Below, in pieces: positions 27,138-36,191 of a stretch of 45,041 nt of DNA. The stretch's first letter is position 1. The number at the start of each line of letters is the position of its first letter. The notes beneath the pieces are model-generated. The model searched no databases. It was given only the letters and a program-made list of their open reading frames with translations, and was not told the origin of the DNA. The stretch comes from Tessaracoccus caeni (GTDB lineage Bacteria > Actinomycetota > Actinomycetes > Propionibacteriales > Propionibacteriaceae): contig NZ_JARGDO010000028.1 of NCBI RefSeq assembly GCF_029211185.1, positions 1 to 45,041 on the forward strand, written 5' to 3'. Both the position numbers and the translations under genes were made by a program.

Positions 27138-27168
27138 GCTCACCTGCTCGCCAGGAGCGGAGGTGAGC
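27138..27168 (+). promoter_or_regulatory. Hairpin covering the relaxase ribosome-binding site; possible oriT element
   Basis: GCTCACCT (27138-27145) pairs perfectly with AGGTGAGC (27161-27168). Inside, GCTC and GAGC pair around the loop GCCAG, giving a 12-bp stem with a 2-base bulge. The 3' arm contains the GGAGG ribosome-binding site and ends one base before the relaxase ATG, so the folded mRNA would block translation. MobF nic sites often lie beside such repeats just upstream of the relaxase gene, so the 271-bp gap 26898-27168 is also the best oriT candidate. I saw no other gene in it. Confidence 0.55.
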
Positions 27169-30100
27169 ATGACGGTTTCGATGCGCGTGATGTCGGCGGG
27201 TGATGGCTACAAATACCTGCTCAAGACGGTCGCGGCAGCCGACGGCGACAGGCCGCTCTCGACTCCGCTCACCCGCTACTACATGGAGGACGGCACCCCG
27301 CCTGGTCGCTGGCTCGGCGCGGGTGTAGCGGCCCTCGGCAAGGGCGAGATTCAGGTGGGCGACCGAGTATCAGAAGACCAGCTCCAGCTCCTGATGGGCA
27401 CGGGCTGTGATCCGATCACTGGCGACAAGCTCGGCCTGGGCTTTCCGACTTACAAGAGCCAGGAGCAGCGAATCGAAGCGCGGATCGCAGGTCTTGAGTC
27501 GACGATGACACCTGGTGCCAAGGGTGAGGCTGTCGCGCAGATCGTGGCCGAGGAGACGGGCCGAAGTGCGCGGCGTGCTGTGGCGGGCTTCGACTTCACC
27601 TTCTCGATTCCGAAGTCCGCGAGCGTGTTGTGGGCGGTCGCCGACGCCGGGGTCCAGGCACTCATCGGGGAAGCGCATCATCGAGCGGTTGCGGAGGTAG
27701 TTGCGTTCATGGAACGCGAGGTTGCAGCCACCCGTACCGGCGCAACCGCCGGGGACGGCGCGGTTGCGCAGGTCGATGTCACCGGGCTCATCGCGACCGC
27801 CTTCGATCACTTCGACTCCCGCGCCAGCGACCCCCACCTCCACACGCACGTGGTCATCAGCAACAAGGCCAAGACCGTCCTCGATGGGAAATGGCGCTCG
27901 CTCGACGGCCGACCGATGCACGCCGCCGTCGTAGCCCTCTCCGAACTACACGAAGCCGTGTTCGCCGACCACATCACGCGCACTTTCGGCGTCTCGTGGG
28001 AGGCCCGAGAGATGGGCCGCGACCACAACCCGGCATGGGCGATCACTGGAGTGCCCGAGGAACTGATCGCCGAGTTCTCGACCCGCGCCCGTCACATCGA
28101 CGCCGAGACCGACCGCCTCATCGCCGAGTACATCGCAGCGCACGGACGACGCCCGGTACCGGCAGCCATCATGAAACTCCGAGCCCAAGCAACCTTGTCT
28201 ACGCGACCCGAGAAGCAGGTCCGATCCTTGGCTGATCTCACTGCGGAGTGGCGGACCCGCGCGACGACGACGCTGGGGCGGGACGCGACGACGTGGACAC
28301 GCGAAGTCACCGACAACGACAAGCCGCTGCTCCTGCGGGCCGACGACGTACCGCTCGACGTGATCGGTGAGTTGGGACGCTCGGTCGTCGAGGTGGTCGG
28401 TGAGAAGCGCTCGACCTGGCGACGGTGGAATCTCATGGCCGAGGCATCCCGGCAAACGATGGGCTGGCGGTTCGCCACCATGCAGGACCGGGAAGCCATC
28501 GTCGCGATGGTCGCCGACGCCGCCGAGATCGTCTCGCTCCGGCTGACGCCACCTGAGCTCGCCTCCTCGCCTGTCGTGTTCCGTCGGCCCGACGGCAGTT
28601 CCGTGTTCCGACCGAAGAGCTCGACCGTGTTCACCTCCGAGTCCCAGCTCGCGGCCGAGGACAGACTCCTCGAACGAGCCGCCAACCTCGGCGGGCCGAC
28701 GGTGCCGCTTGCCACTGTCGAGAAGATCACGCGCAGCCCCGACGCGGACGGTCGGATGCTCGGCGACGACCAAGCCGACGCCCTGACCCGCATCGCGGTA
28801 TCAGGACGCCTCCTCGATGTCCTGGTCGGCCCTGCCGGGGCAGGCAAGACCACCGCCATGAACGCGCTCCGCCGCGCATGGGAACACGAGCACGGCCCCG
28901 GCTCCGTCATCGGGCTCGCGCCATCAGCGGTCGCCGCCCAAGTCCTCGCCGACGATCTCGGAATCGAGACCGAGAACACCGCGAAGTGGTGGCAAAACCA
29001 CCTCACCCACGGCACCACCTTCGAGGCGGGCCAGCTCGTCATCATCGACGAAGCCTCCCTCGCCGGCACCCTGTCACTGGACCGCATCACCCACCTCGCC
29101 CAGGAAACGGGCGCGAAGGTGCTGCTGGTCGGCGACTATGCCCAACTGCAATCCGTGGACGCCGGCGGCGCTTTCGCGATGATCGCCCGAGACCGAGTCG
29201 ACACCCCCGAACTGGTCGATGTTCACCGTTTCACCCACGCCTGGGAGAAGACCGCCTCGCTGGAGCTACGCCACGGACGCACGGCGGCTATCGACACCTA
29301 TCTCGCCCACGAGCGCATCACGGAGGGCGACGGCGAGGCGATGACCGACGCGGCCTACAACGCCTGGCGTGCCGACCGGGACGCCGGACTTGTCTCGGTG
29401 CTGATCGCCGAGACCCATGAGGACGTGACCACGCTGAACGGTCGCGCCCGTGCCGACCTGATCCTCAACAAGACGCTGAACCCCGACCGCGAGGTCGAGC
29501 TGCGCGACGGCACCGCCGCGGGCGTAGGCGACACCATCATCACGCGACGCAACAACCGGAACCTCTGCACCCTGGCCGGGCGGGACTGGGTGCGCAACGG
29601 TGACATCTGGACCGTCACCGCCGTCGGTGACGACGGGACCATCACTATCGCGCGCGACTACGGGACCGGCACCACCGTCCGCGACGGCGGAACCATCAGG
29701 GCTGGCAGGCGTTGGCGCAGGTTCGGCGGGGGCATCGTGCTCCCGGCCTCGTACGTGGCCGAGCATGTCGATCTCGGCTACGCAGTCACCGCCTACCGAG
29801 CGCAAGGCGTCACGACCGACACCGCGCACGTGTTGGTCGAACCGACCGCGACGAGGGAGACCTTCTATGTCGCGATGACCCGCGGGCGGCACTCGAACCA
29901 CGCCTACGTGACCCTCGACCGCGCCGACGACCACGCGCAGCCACACCCCGGCGACGACCCGCATGCGACCGCGCGAAGCGTGCTGTACGGCGTTCTACAG
30001 CACAGCGGTGCCGAACTCTCGGCGCACGAGACCATCGTGGCCGAGCAGGAGCAGTGGGGCTCGATCGCCCAGCTCGCTGCCGAGTACGAGACCATCGCCG

Positions 30101-30792
30101 CCGCAGCCCAACACGACCGCTGGGCCACCCTCATTCGCAACTCTGGGCTCACCCACGAACAGGCCGAGAGTGCCATCGAGTCCGAAGCGTTCGGCCCGCT
30201 CGCAGCTGAGCTCCGCCGTGCAGAGGCCAACCACCACAACGTCGATGCGCTGCTGCCGCGCCTCGTCGCAGCGCGCGGATTCGGCGACGCCGACGACATC
30301 GCCGCTGTCCTCCACTACCGGGTCGAGCGGGCGACCGCGCGTCCCGCAGGATCAGGCCGTACCCGCCAGCCATCGCGGCTCATCGCCGGCCTCATCCCGC
30401 AGGCGCATGGAGTCATCGACGCCGAGATGCGAGCCGCTCTCGACGAGCGAGAAGCACTGATCGAGGCGCGCGCCGACGCCTTACTCGATGGCGCGCTGAC
30501 CGAGAGCGCGCCGTGGACGAATGCTCTTGGGGCGCCGCCCGCCGAGCGACGACGAGCCGCGACCTGGCGCAAGGCTGCCCGGGTGGTCGCCGCCTACCGA
30601 GACCGCTACCGCCTCACCGACGACACACCCCTTGGCACCGCGCCAGAGTCTGCCGCACAGAAGATCGACGCTGCGCGAGCGCGCTCCGCGGTCGACAAGG
30701 TAGGTCAGCTCGGCGCCGACGAGAGCCGTCACGCGGAGGCCGGTCTTCAGCCCGTCAGGCGCGACCAGCCCGGGCCTGGGCGCAGCATCTGA
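27169..30792 (+). CDS. MobF-family relaxase-helicase (TraA/TrwC-like)
   Basis: A 1207-residue conjugative relaxase. The N-terminal TrwC domain includes a candidate catalytic Tyr in GDGYKYLLK (11-19), the conserved FDFTFSIPKSASVLW (141-155), and metal-binding histidines in HFDSR (214-218) and HLHTH (223-227). A RecD2/TraI-like helicase follows: Walker A GPAGAGKT near 553-560, then VIIDEAS, GDYAQLQS and VTAYRAQG. The last 300 residues are helical and charged. It nicks the transferred strand at oriT, stays covalently bound and unwinds DNA. ATG 27169 has GGAGG upstream inside a hairpin. No T4CP gene lies beside it. Confidence 0.9.
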   Translation: MTVSMRVMSAGDGYKYLLKTVAAADGDRPLSTPLTRYYMEDGTPPGRWLGAGVAALGKGEIQVGDRVSEDQLQLLMGTGCDPITGDKLGLGFPTYKSQEQRIEARIAGLESTMTPGAKGEAVAQIVAEETGRSARRAVAGFDFTFSIPKSASVLWAVADAGVQALIGEAHHRAVAEVVAFMEREVAATRTGATAGDGAVAQVDVTGLIATAFDHFDSRASDPHLHTHVVISNKAKTVLDGKWRSLDGRPMHAAVVALSELHEAVFADHITRTFGVSWEAREMGRDHNPAWAITGVPEELIAEFSTRARHIDAETDRLIAEYIAAHGRRPVPAAIMKLRAQATLSTRPEKQVRSLADLTAEWRTRATTTLGRDATTWTREVTDNDKPLLLRADDVPLDVIGELGRSVVEVVGEKRSTWRRWNLMAEASRQTMGWRFATMQDREAIVAMVADAAEIVSLRLTPPELASSPVVFRRPDGSSVFRPKSSTVFTSESQLAAEDRLLERAANLGGPTVPLATVEKITRSPDADGRMLGDDQADALTRIAVSGRLLDVLVGPAGAGKTTAMNALRRAWEHEHGPGSVIGLAPSAVAAQVLADDLGIETENTAKWWQNHLTHGTTFEAGQLVIIDEASLAGTLSLDRITHLAQETGAKVLLVGDYAQLQSVDAGGAFAMIARDRVDTPELVDVHRFTHAWEKTASLELRHGRTAAIDTYLAHERITEGDGEAMTDAAYNAWRADRDAGLVSVLIAETHEDVTTLNGRARADLILNKTLNPDREVELRDGTAAGVGDTIITRRNNRNLCTLAGRDWVRNGDIWTVTAVGDDGTITIARDYGTGTTVRDGGTIRAGRRWRRFGGGIVLPASYVAEHVDLGYAVTAYRAQGVTTDTAHVLVEPTATRETFYVAMTRGRHSNHAYVTLDRADDHAQPHPGDDPHATARSVLYGVLQHSGAELSAHETIVAEQEQWGSIAQLAAEYETIAAAAQHDRWATLIRNSGLTHEQAESAIESEAFGPLAAELRRAEANHHNVDALLPRLVAARGFGDADDIAAVLHYRVERATARPAGSGRTRQPSRLIAGLIPQAHGVIDAEMRAALDEREALIEARADALLDGALTESAPWTNALGAPPAERRRAATWRKAARVVAAYRDRYRLTDDTPLGTAPESAAQKIDAARARSAVDKVGQLGADESRHAEAGLQPVRRDQPGPGRSI

Positions 30793-30826
30793 CCCTTCCC
30801 CACGTCCGGACTGGGGCGTAGCCTTG

Positions 30827-30868
30827 AAGGTGAGGCGGATTTCTCCTTACCTTTGGGCCGCTTGCGGC
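30827..30868. terminator. Two adjacent hairpins after the relaxase gene
   Basis: AAGGTGAGG (30827-30835) pairs with CCTTACCTT (30845-30853) with one G-T wobble. GCCGC (30857-30861) pairs with GCGGC (30864-30868) around TT. They lie in the 140-bp gap between the relaxase gene and a small membrane-protein gene. There is no T-run. They may end relaxase transcription or mark an attenuator. Confidence 0.35.
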
Positions 30869-30932
30869 AGACTTTCGGGTCACTCTCCACGCACCGTCTC
30901 GACAACGACTCGCGTGTTGAGAGGAGCCCATC

Positions 30933-31307
30933 ATGATCCGCCTACTGTGGACGGCCAGCGCCGAGGTCCGCTACTTCCTGCGTCGCTACATGCCGAGCAA
31001 CGTCCTGCTCGACCTGATCCGCACCAGGAAGGGGCTGAAGTGGGGCATGCCAGCGATGCTGCTTGCCGGCCCCTATCTGGCTATCGCCTTCTGGTGCACC
31101 ACCCTTATCGAGCACGGCGGCCCAGGATGGCTCCACCTCGTGGTCCTGCTCTGCATCTGGAGCGTTCTCAAGATGGTGGCAATCGGCCCGGTGAGCGTCG
31201 TTCTCCTCGTAAGGGCTCGCGCCAGTGAGTACCGCGCGCAGCGGCGGCAGCGGCAGGAGCTCTCCGAGGATGCGCCACTGGGTGAGCTCACTCGAAGCTC
31301 TCGCTGA
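30933..31307 (+). CDS. Small two-helix membrane protein
   Basis: A 124-residue protein with two hydrophobic segments (about 40-58 and 67-90) and an Arg/Gln-rich cytoplasmic tail. I remember close relatives beside MobF relaxase genes in actinobacterial elements, sometimes mislabelled sulfate permease; there is nothing transporter-like in this length. It may be an accessory membrane protein of transfer. ATG 30933 has GAGAGGAG upstream. It ends 34 bp before the convergent DprA-like gene. Confidence 0.6.
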   Translation: MIRLLWTASAEVRYFLRRYMPSNVLLDLIRTRKGLKWGMPAMLLAGPYLAIAFWCTTLIEHGGPGWLHLVVLLCIWSVLKMVAIGPVSVVLLVRARASEYRAQRRQRQELSEDAPLGELTRSSR

Positions 31308-31341
31308 GTTCAGACTCCGGCGTCCACCGCTGACCGGCGCG

Positions 31342-32328
31342 CTACAGCGTGTGCGTCGGAGCGGGCGAAGGAGGGCGGACATGCTCCATGTCGAGCCCTA
31401 CTCGCGGCGTCTGGTCTCGTTCCACCAACCTGGCAAGGTCCGTAGCGTCTGCCACCAAGGACGCGATGCCATCGCGCAGCAAACGATGCGGCCCAACGCT
31501 CGCGGCGCTCGTGACCGGACCGGGGACGGCTCCGACACGTCGGCCGAGTTCGGCGGCTCGCTGGGCAACCAGCAGTGAGCCAGAGCGCGCGCCCGCTTCG
31601 ACGAGGACCGACGCGGAGGACAGCGCAGCCATCAGTCGGGCGCAGGCGATGACCCGGTGTCGGGTTGGAACGGCACCCGGCGGAACCTCGCTGACGAGAA
31701 GGCCAACATCGGCGATGCGATCAAGCAGGTCGCGATGGCCGACCGGGTACGGGCGATCAACTCCGTTGGCGAGGATGGCGATAGTGCCACCACCCGCGGC
31801 GAGTGCGGCCTGGTGTGACGCACCTTCGATCCCGTAGGCGCCGCCCGCGACGACAACTCGTTCGTCGGCGGCAACGGAGCTGGCGAGTTCCCCGGCGACG
31901 TATTCGCCATAGGAGGTGCATGCCCGAGCGCCTGTGATCGTGACGAGATCGCTCACCGGGCGCGAGAGGAAGGACGACGCGCCGCGAGTCCACAGAACGT
32001 AAGGGGCGACTTCGCCAAGATCGTCGACGGCGGTGGGCCAGCCTCTATCGCCTGGGATGAGCGCTCGAACGCCCGATTGCTGCACGTGGTCGATGCGCGC
32101 GGTCAGGTCCTTTGCGCTTGGCGTGCCGAGGTGGTCGCGCCAGACCTGCGCATCCACAGGGCTCAGCCCGACTACTGCGCCGTCGCGCTCAGCCAGCCAA
32201 AGCGTTTCGACTGCTCCGAGCCTGGACAAGATGCGTCCTGTCACCGGGTCGTTGGGTTCGACTAGCATCGACAGCACCATCCTCGCGGTGCGTTCGTCGC
32301 TCGCGACATCACTCAAGCTGGCCATCAT
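31342..32328 (-). CDS. DprA/SMF-like Rossmann-fold protein
   Basis: A 328-residue protein. Residues 1 to about 110 are helical. Residues about 115-290 match the DprA (SMF) Rossmann domain: ITGARACTSYGEYVAGE, VVAGGAYGIEGASHQAAL, GGGTIAILANGVDRPYP, SEVPPGAVPTRHRVIA, VLVEAGARSGSLLVA and GRRVGAVPGPV. Canonical DprA has RNR before the IA; here it is RHR, as in element-borne versions. DprA loads RecA on incoming single strands during transformation. A copy on a conjugative element is more likely to process transferred DNA or to act in defence; this is inference. ATG 32328 (a double ATG) has GAGAGG upstream. It is divergent from the TrlF-like gene. Confidence 0.78.
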   Translation of the reverse strand: MMASLSDVASDERTARMVLSMLVEPNDPVTGRILSRLGAVETLWLAERDGAVVGLSPVDAQVWRDHLGTPSAKDLTARIDHVQQSGVRALIPGDRGWPTAVDDLGEVAPYVLWTRGASSFLSRPVSDLVTITGARACTSYGEYVAGELASSVAADERVVVAGGAYGIEGASHQAALAAGGGTIAILANGVDRPYPVGHRDLLDRIADVGLLVSEVPPGAVPTRHRVIACARLMAALSSASVLVEAGARSGSLLVAQRAAELGRRVGAVPGPVTSAASVGPHRLLRDGIASLVADATDLARLVERDQTPRVGLDMEHVRPPSPAPTHTL

Positions 32329-32517
32329 CGGTTCCTCTCGGCGCTCGTACCGACGAGGTGCGCCGGCCGACGCAGGGTTGGCGGCCCCGCCGAAGACCTT
32401 GTGAGACCGGCGCGGCCTGAGCGCAGTGTCGGCGGTGCCCGATACCCTTGTGGTGTGAACACGTAGCGGCGGTCCTCCTGGGTCGGCCGACGTTCGAGTC
32501 GGTCGGAAGGATGACAA
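32329..32517. promoter_or_regulatory. Divergent intergenic region between DprA-like and TrlF-like genes
   Basis: This 189-bp region must hold promoters for both flanking genes. A short dyad, GTGT-GA-ACAC, lies at 32453-32462. I cannot identify -10 and -35 boxes with confidence. GGAAGG just before the TrlF start is its ribosome-binding site. Confidence 0.4.
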
Positions 32518-35500
32518 GTGGCGACAGCGGGCCTGGAGCGTGCACGCGGCACGGCGTGGCGAATCTGGGACCTCCACGTACACACGCCCGCCTCGATCGT
32601 CCAGCACTACGGTGCCGACACGGACGAGACCTGGGCCCAGTTCATCGATGAACTTGAGGCTCTGCCGGAGGACATGACGGTCATCGGCATCAACGACTAC
32701 TGGTTCCTCGACGGGTACAAGCGTGTCGTCGAAGCCCGAGAGAGCGGACGCCTCCAGAACCTCGAAGCGATATTCCCGGTGATAGAACTGAGGCTGGATC
32801 ACTTCGGCGGCACGGACGGGAAGTTGGCGAGGGTCAACCTGCATGTCATTTTCGATCCAGACCTTGACCCGGAAGTGATTCAGGCGCAGTTCATCAACGC
32901 ACTCCAGCCAAAGATGAAGCTCGCGCCGAGCCACGCCTCCCTCAACTGGCAGGGCGTAATCACGCGGGACTCCCTAACTGACCTCGGCCACAGAATCAAG
33001 GAGTCTGTCCCGGCTGAGCACCTATCGAACTACGATTCGGACCTCCGCGAAGGGTTCAACAACCTGAACGTCGGGCTCGACGATGTCGAGGCGATCCTCG
33101 CCGGCTCATACTTCAAAGGTCGTTCACTCATCGGAATCGGCAAGACCGAGTGGCGCGACATCAAATGGAACGACCAATCAATCGCCGCGAAGAAGAACGT
33201 CATCAACTCGGCACAGTTCATCTTCACCGCCTACGAGGACACGGCCCGGTGGCAGGCAGACGTGGAAGACCTCCGCAACAGCAACGTCACACACCAACTC
33301 TTGGACTGTAGCGACGCGCATCACTTCTCAGGCTCCGATCAGCACATGCGTCTCGGAGCCTGCCAGACCTGGCTCAACACGACTCCAACCCTTGCCGGCC
33401 TTGCCTACGCGATTGAAGAATTCGATCGCCGTGTCTTCGTCGGACTAGAACCGCCTGCGCTCGCAAGAATGCGGAAGAATCCGGAGCGGTTCATCGAGAG
33501 AATCCGGGTCGGCTCCGAGAAGGAGGAACGTGACCTTTTCAGCCACGACCTCCCACTCAACTCAGGATTCGTAGCAGTAGTCGGGAACAAGGGCCAAGGT
33601 AAGTCCGCACTCCTCGACTGCATCGCCCTAGGCGGAAACTCTTCACGGAGTAGCGAGTTCGCCTTCCTGAGCCCCACTCGGTTCCTCAGCGCACAGAATC
33701 AGAAGGTTGCCAGGGAGTATCGCGCGGAGATCGTTTGGGCCACTGGCACCGCACGGCAGGCCCAACTGAATCAATCACACGACAACGCGGCTCCCGTCCT
33801 GGTCGAATACCTGCCACAGATGTTCGTCGAGCGAGTGTGCAACCTTGACCCGGCAGCCGACGATGCCGACGAGTTCGAGCGCGAGCTTCGTACGGTCCTC
33901 TTCACTCACATCCCCGAGGACGAGCGCGCTGGCGAGAAGACATTTGACGCGCTCCTGACTCAGAAGACTCGAACCTCCCAAGACGACCTCACGAGGCTCC
34001 GCGCAGAACTACGAACCGCGGTGCGTGGCTATGTTGCGATCGCCGCCTTCCGGGCAAGCAATCAAGCATCCGAAGTCCAGAGTCGTCTGGACCTCAAGCA
34101 GGCGGATATTGACGCGGCGAAGAAGGACCTCGAAGCGGCGAAAGCCGCGCTCGCTGAGATCGACACTGCGAGCAAGGATGACGGGCACCTCACTGCGCTG
34201 ATGCAGCGCAGTGAGGAGATCGAGGCGTCGCGGTCAGAACTGACGACCCGCCGAAGTGCCAACGAACAGCAACAAGCCAAGTCGCGCCAACGGCTTGGCG
34301 GGATGGAAGCAATCGCGCACCGGGCAGAAGCGATTCAGGCCGACGTTGCCACGCTGAACAGCGAGGCCGAAGCACTTCTCGGCGATGGGGGAACCGAGAG
34401 CCCCTACATCCAACTGACCGTCAACGCCGGGAGATATCAGGCATGGCTCGCGAAGGAGGAGGAGTCGCTGGCCGCCCTGAAGCGAGAGCGCGATCAGGTG
34501 GACCAAGACCTCGAAGTTCAAGAGCAGGCAAGACGCGAGAACGCAGATGCACTCGCCGCAGCCGACAGCGCACGTGAACGAGCTCGACAGCGCGTGCTCC
34601 AATCAGAAGAGCGGGTGACGGCGCTCATCGGAGACGAAGATGACGAAGAGTCTCACGCAGGACTCTCCTCCTTGCTGCGCCGTATCGACGAGGCGCCAAC
34701 GAAGATGTCTGAACTTCGTGACGAGATCATGCTGTGCTCGCGTCGAGTCCACGAAGCGCTCGAAGCCCAGTTGCACGCAGTTGAGAGTCTGTACGCTCCG
34801 GCGTCCACATTCATCGCACAGTCTGATGTGGTCAAGAACGCGGGACTTGAGTTCAACGCCGAGCTACGCATCCTCCCGGGATGGAGGAGCGTCGCAGCCG
34901 GCCTCGACGGCCGCAAGAACGGGGAGTTCTCAGACTGGCTGATCGACTTGCCCCAGCGTGTCGAGGACACGTGCTGGGACCAGCTCGCTGCTCAACTTCG
35001 AGAGGCATTCGACCGTCTGGAGCACGAACGAGGAGAAGCCGGCGGCGAATATCGGAACCCGGCCGCCGCACTTCGCAACAACACAACGATCGACGACTTC
35101 CTCATGAGCATGTTTGACTTGTCCTGGCTGGAGGTTCGCTTCGGCCTCACCGGTGACGGGCTACCGCTCTCTCAACTGTCACCCGGACAGCGTGGCCTCG
35201 TGCTCGCGCTGTTCTACCTCGTCGTGGACCGGAGAACCACTCCGCTGCTGCTGGACCAGCCCGAAGAGAACCTCGACAACGAGACCATCGCGTCCAAGCT
35301 CGTACCAGCGATTCATGAAGCCGCAGGACGCCGACAGACGATCGTCGTTACTCACAACGCCAACCTCGCCATCGTGGGCGATGCCGACCAGATCGTTCAC
35401 TGCCAAATGAACGATCGGCGCTTCACCGTGAACAGTGGGAGTATCGCTGAACTCGACGTGGCGAAGTTTGCTCTCAACGTTCTCGAAGGAACCAAGCCGG

Positions 35501-35550
35501 CCTTCGACAACCGGCGACACAAGTACGAAGCGTTCCCCGAGCTGTCCTGA
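32518..35550 (+). CDS. TrlF-like PHP phosphoesterase/SMC-like ATPase
   Basis: A 1010-residue protein. The N-terminus is a PHP domain with DLHVHT (18-23) and later metal-ligand candidates (INDYW, HHFSG). An SMC/ABC-like ATPase follows: Walker A GNKGQGKSA near 355-363, a long charged coiled coil of about 480-720, a signature-like LSQLSPGQRGLVLALFY, and Walker B LLLDQPEENLDN near 912. This matches the TrlF family of AAA-like ATPases, which commonly lie in mobile and defence regions. The likely action is ATP-controlled nuclease or phosphatase activity on nucleic acid; function is not established. The GTG start is 190 bp from the divergent DprA-like gene. Base composition is visibly less GC-rich than the operons to its left. 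Confidence 0.82.
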   Translation: MATAGLERARGTAWRIWDLHVHTPASIVQHYGADTDETWAQFIDELEALPEDMTVIGINDYWFLDGYKRVVEARESGRLQNLEAIFPVIELRLDHFGGTDGKLARVNLHVIFDPDLDPEVIQAQFINALQPKMKLAPSHASLNWQGVITRDSLTDLGHRIKESVPAEHLSNYDSDLREGFNNLNVGLDDVEAILAGSYFKGRSLIGIGKTEWRDIKWNDQSIAAKKNVINSAQFIFTAYEDTARWQADVEDLRNSNVTHQLLDCSDAHHFSGSDQHMRLGACQTWLNTTPTLAGLAYAIEEFDRRVFVGLEPPALARMRKNPERFIERIRVGSEKEERDLFSHDLPLNSGFVAVVGNKGQGKSALLDCIALGGNSSRSSEFAFLSPTRFLSAQNQKVAREYRAEIVWATGTARQAQLNQSHDNAAPVLVEYLPQMFVERVCNLDPAADDADEFERELRTVLFTHIPEDERAGEKTFDALLTQKTRTSQDDLTRLRAELRTAVRGYVAIAAFRASNQASEVQSRLDLKQADIDAAKKDLEAAKAALAEIDTASKDDGHLTALMQRSEEIEASRSELTTRRSANEQQQAKSRQRLGGMEAIAHRAEAIQADVATLNSEAEALLGDGGTESPYIQLTVNAGRYQAWLAKEEESLAALKRERDQVDQDLEVQEQARRENADALAAADSARERARQRVLQSEERVTALIGDEDDEESHAGLSSLLRRIDEAPTKMSELRDEIMLCSRRVHEALEAQLHAVESLYAPASTFIAQSDVVKNAGLEFNAELRILPGWRSVAAGLDGRKNGEFSDWLIDLPQRVEDTCWDQLAAQLREAFDRLEHERGEAGGEYRNPAAALRNNTTIDDFLMSMFDLSWLEVRFGLTGDGLPLSQLSPGQRGLVLALFYLVVDRRTTPLLLDQPEENLDNETIASKLVPAIHEAAGRRQTIVVTHNANLAIVGDADQIVHCQMNDRRFTVNSGSIAELDVAKFALNVLEGTKPAFDNRRHKYEAFPELS

Positions 35551-35575
35551 CCCCTTGGTTCCCATGTCCTGCGTC

Positions 35576-35911
35576 TCACCGATCAGGAGTTTTCGGTCCG
35601 TCGTCCGTGATGACGCCAGCCTCGACCAGTGCTGCGCGTACGGCCTTGCGGTCCACGCCCATCCGGCGGCCGATGGCCCGCATCGAGACGCCCGCTCGGG
35701 CGAGGCGCGCGGCCTCTGCCTTCTCATCGATCCCCAGCCCCGGTCGGCGGCTCGGCACGTTGCGGCGACGGAGGTGAGCGAACACGGTGGCGCGGTGGAT
35801 GCCGTACCTCTCAGCGAGTGCCTTGACGCTCATCCCGGCGAGGTAGTCGCCGACGAGCGAGTCAACCTCGGCGGCGGTGAGAAAAGTTTGAGCCGTCTCG
35901 ACAGTCCTCAC
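35576..35911 (-). CDS. Small double helix-turn-helix protein (resolvase-type HTH)
   Basis: About 111 residues from a GTG at 35911. Two HTH units are clear: VKALAERYGIHRATVFAHLRR and VSMRAIGRRMGVDRKAVRAAL, the pattern of Hin/resolvase C-terminal domains and of small regulators on actinobacterial elements. No serine recombinase catalytic domain is present. The start is uncertain: the frame stays open upstream to 36235, overlapping the TetR gene, and the GTG has no good ribosome-binding site. The open upstream segment (35912-36191) holds no other gene I can support and may be remnant sequence at the element edge. The gene converges on the TrlF-like gene, 25 bp apart. Confidence 0.6.
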   Translation of the reverse strand: MRTVETAQTFLTAAEVDSLVGDYLAGMSVKALAERYGIHRATVFAHLRRRNVPSRRPGLGIDEKAEAARLARAGVSMRAIGRRMGVDRKAVRAALVEAGVITDDGPKTPDR

Positions 35912-36191
35912 AACAGGGCCACGATCGTCCTTCGGAGCGGTATCCTGGGGACGTCGAGAGACCTCGTATACCCCACGGTCTAGGCGGTTGACCAGGGTTT
36001 TCGTCTTGGGGGCGGAGTTGCCGAACGTACTAGTCAGGCACCCCAAGTCTGGCCCCGGCGTTCGATCCGATCCATTGGGGCGGCGACTATCAGCCAGATG
36101 AGTAGTATTCCCCGTAGTGAGAGCTACCTGGGGTCGACTTTCGCGGACACGGACGCACCGGAGTGGCTGGGTTCTGCTGGTGACGCGTTTG

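Noticed and set aside
30513..30821. Arg-rich plus-strand frame within the relaxase 3' end
   Set aside because: Typical high-GC shadow of the relaxase reading frame.
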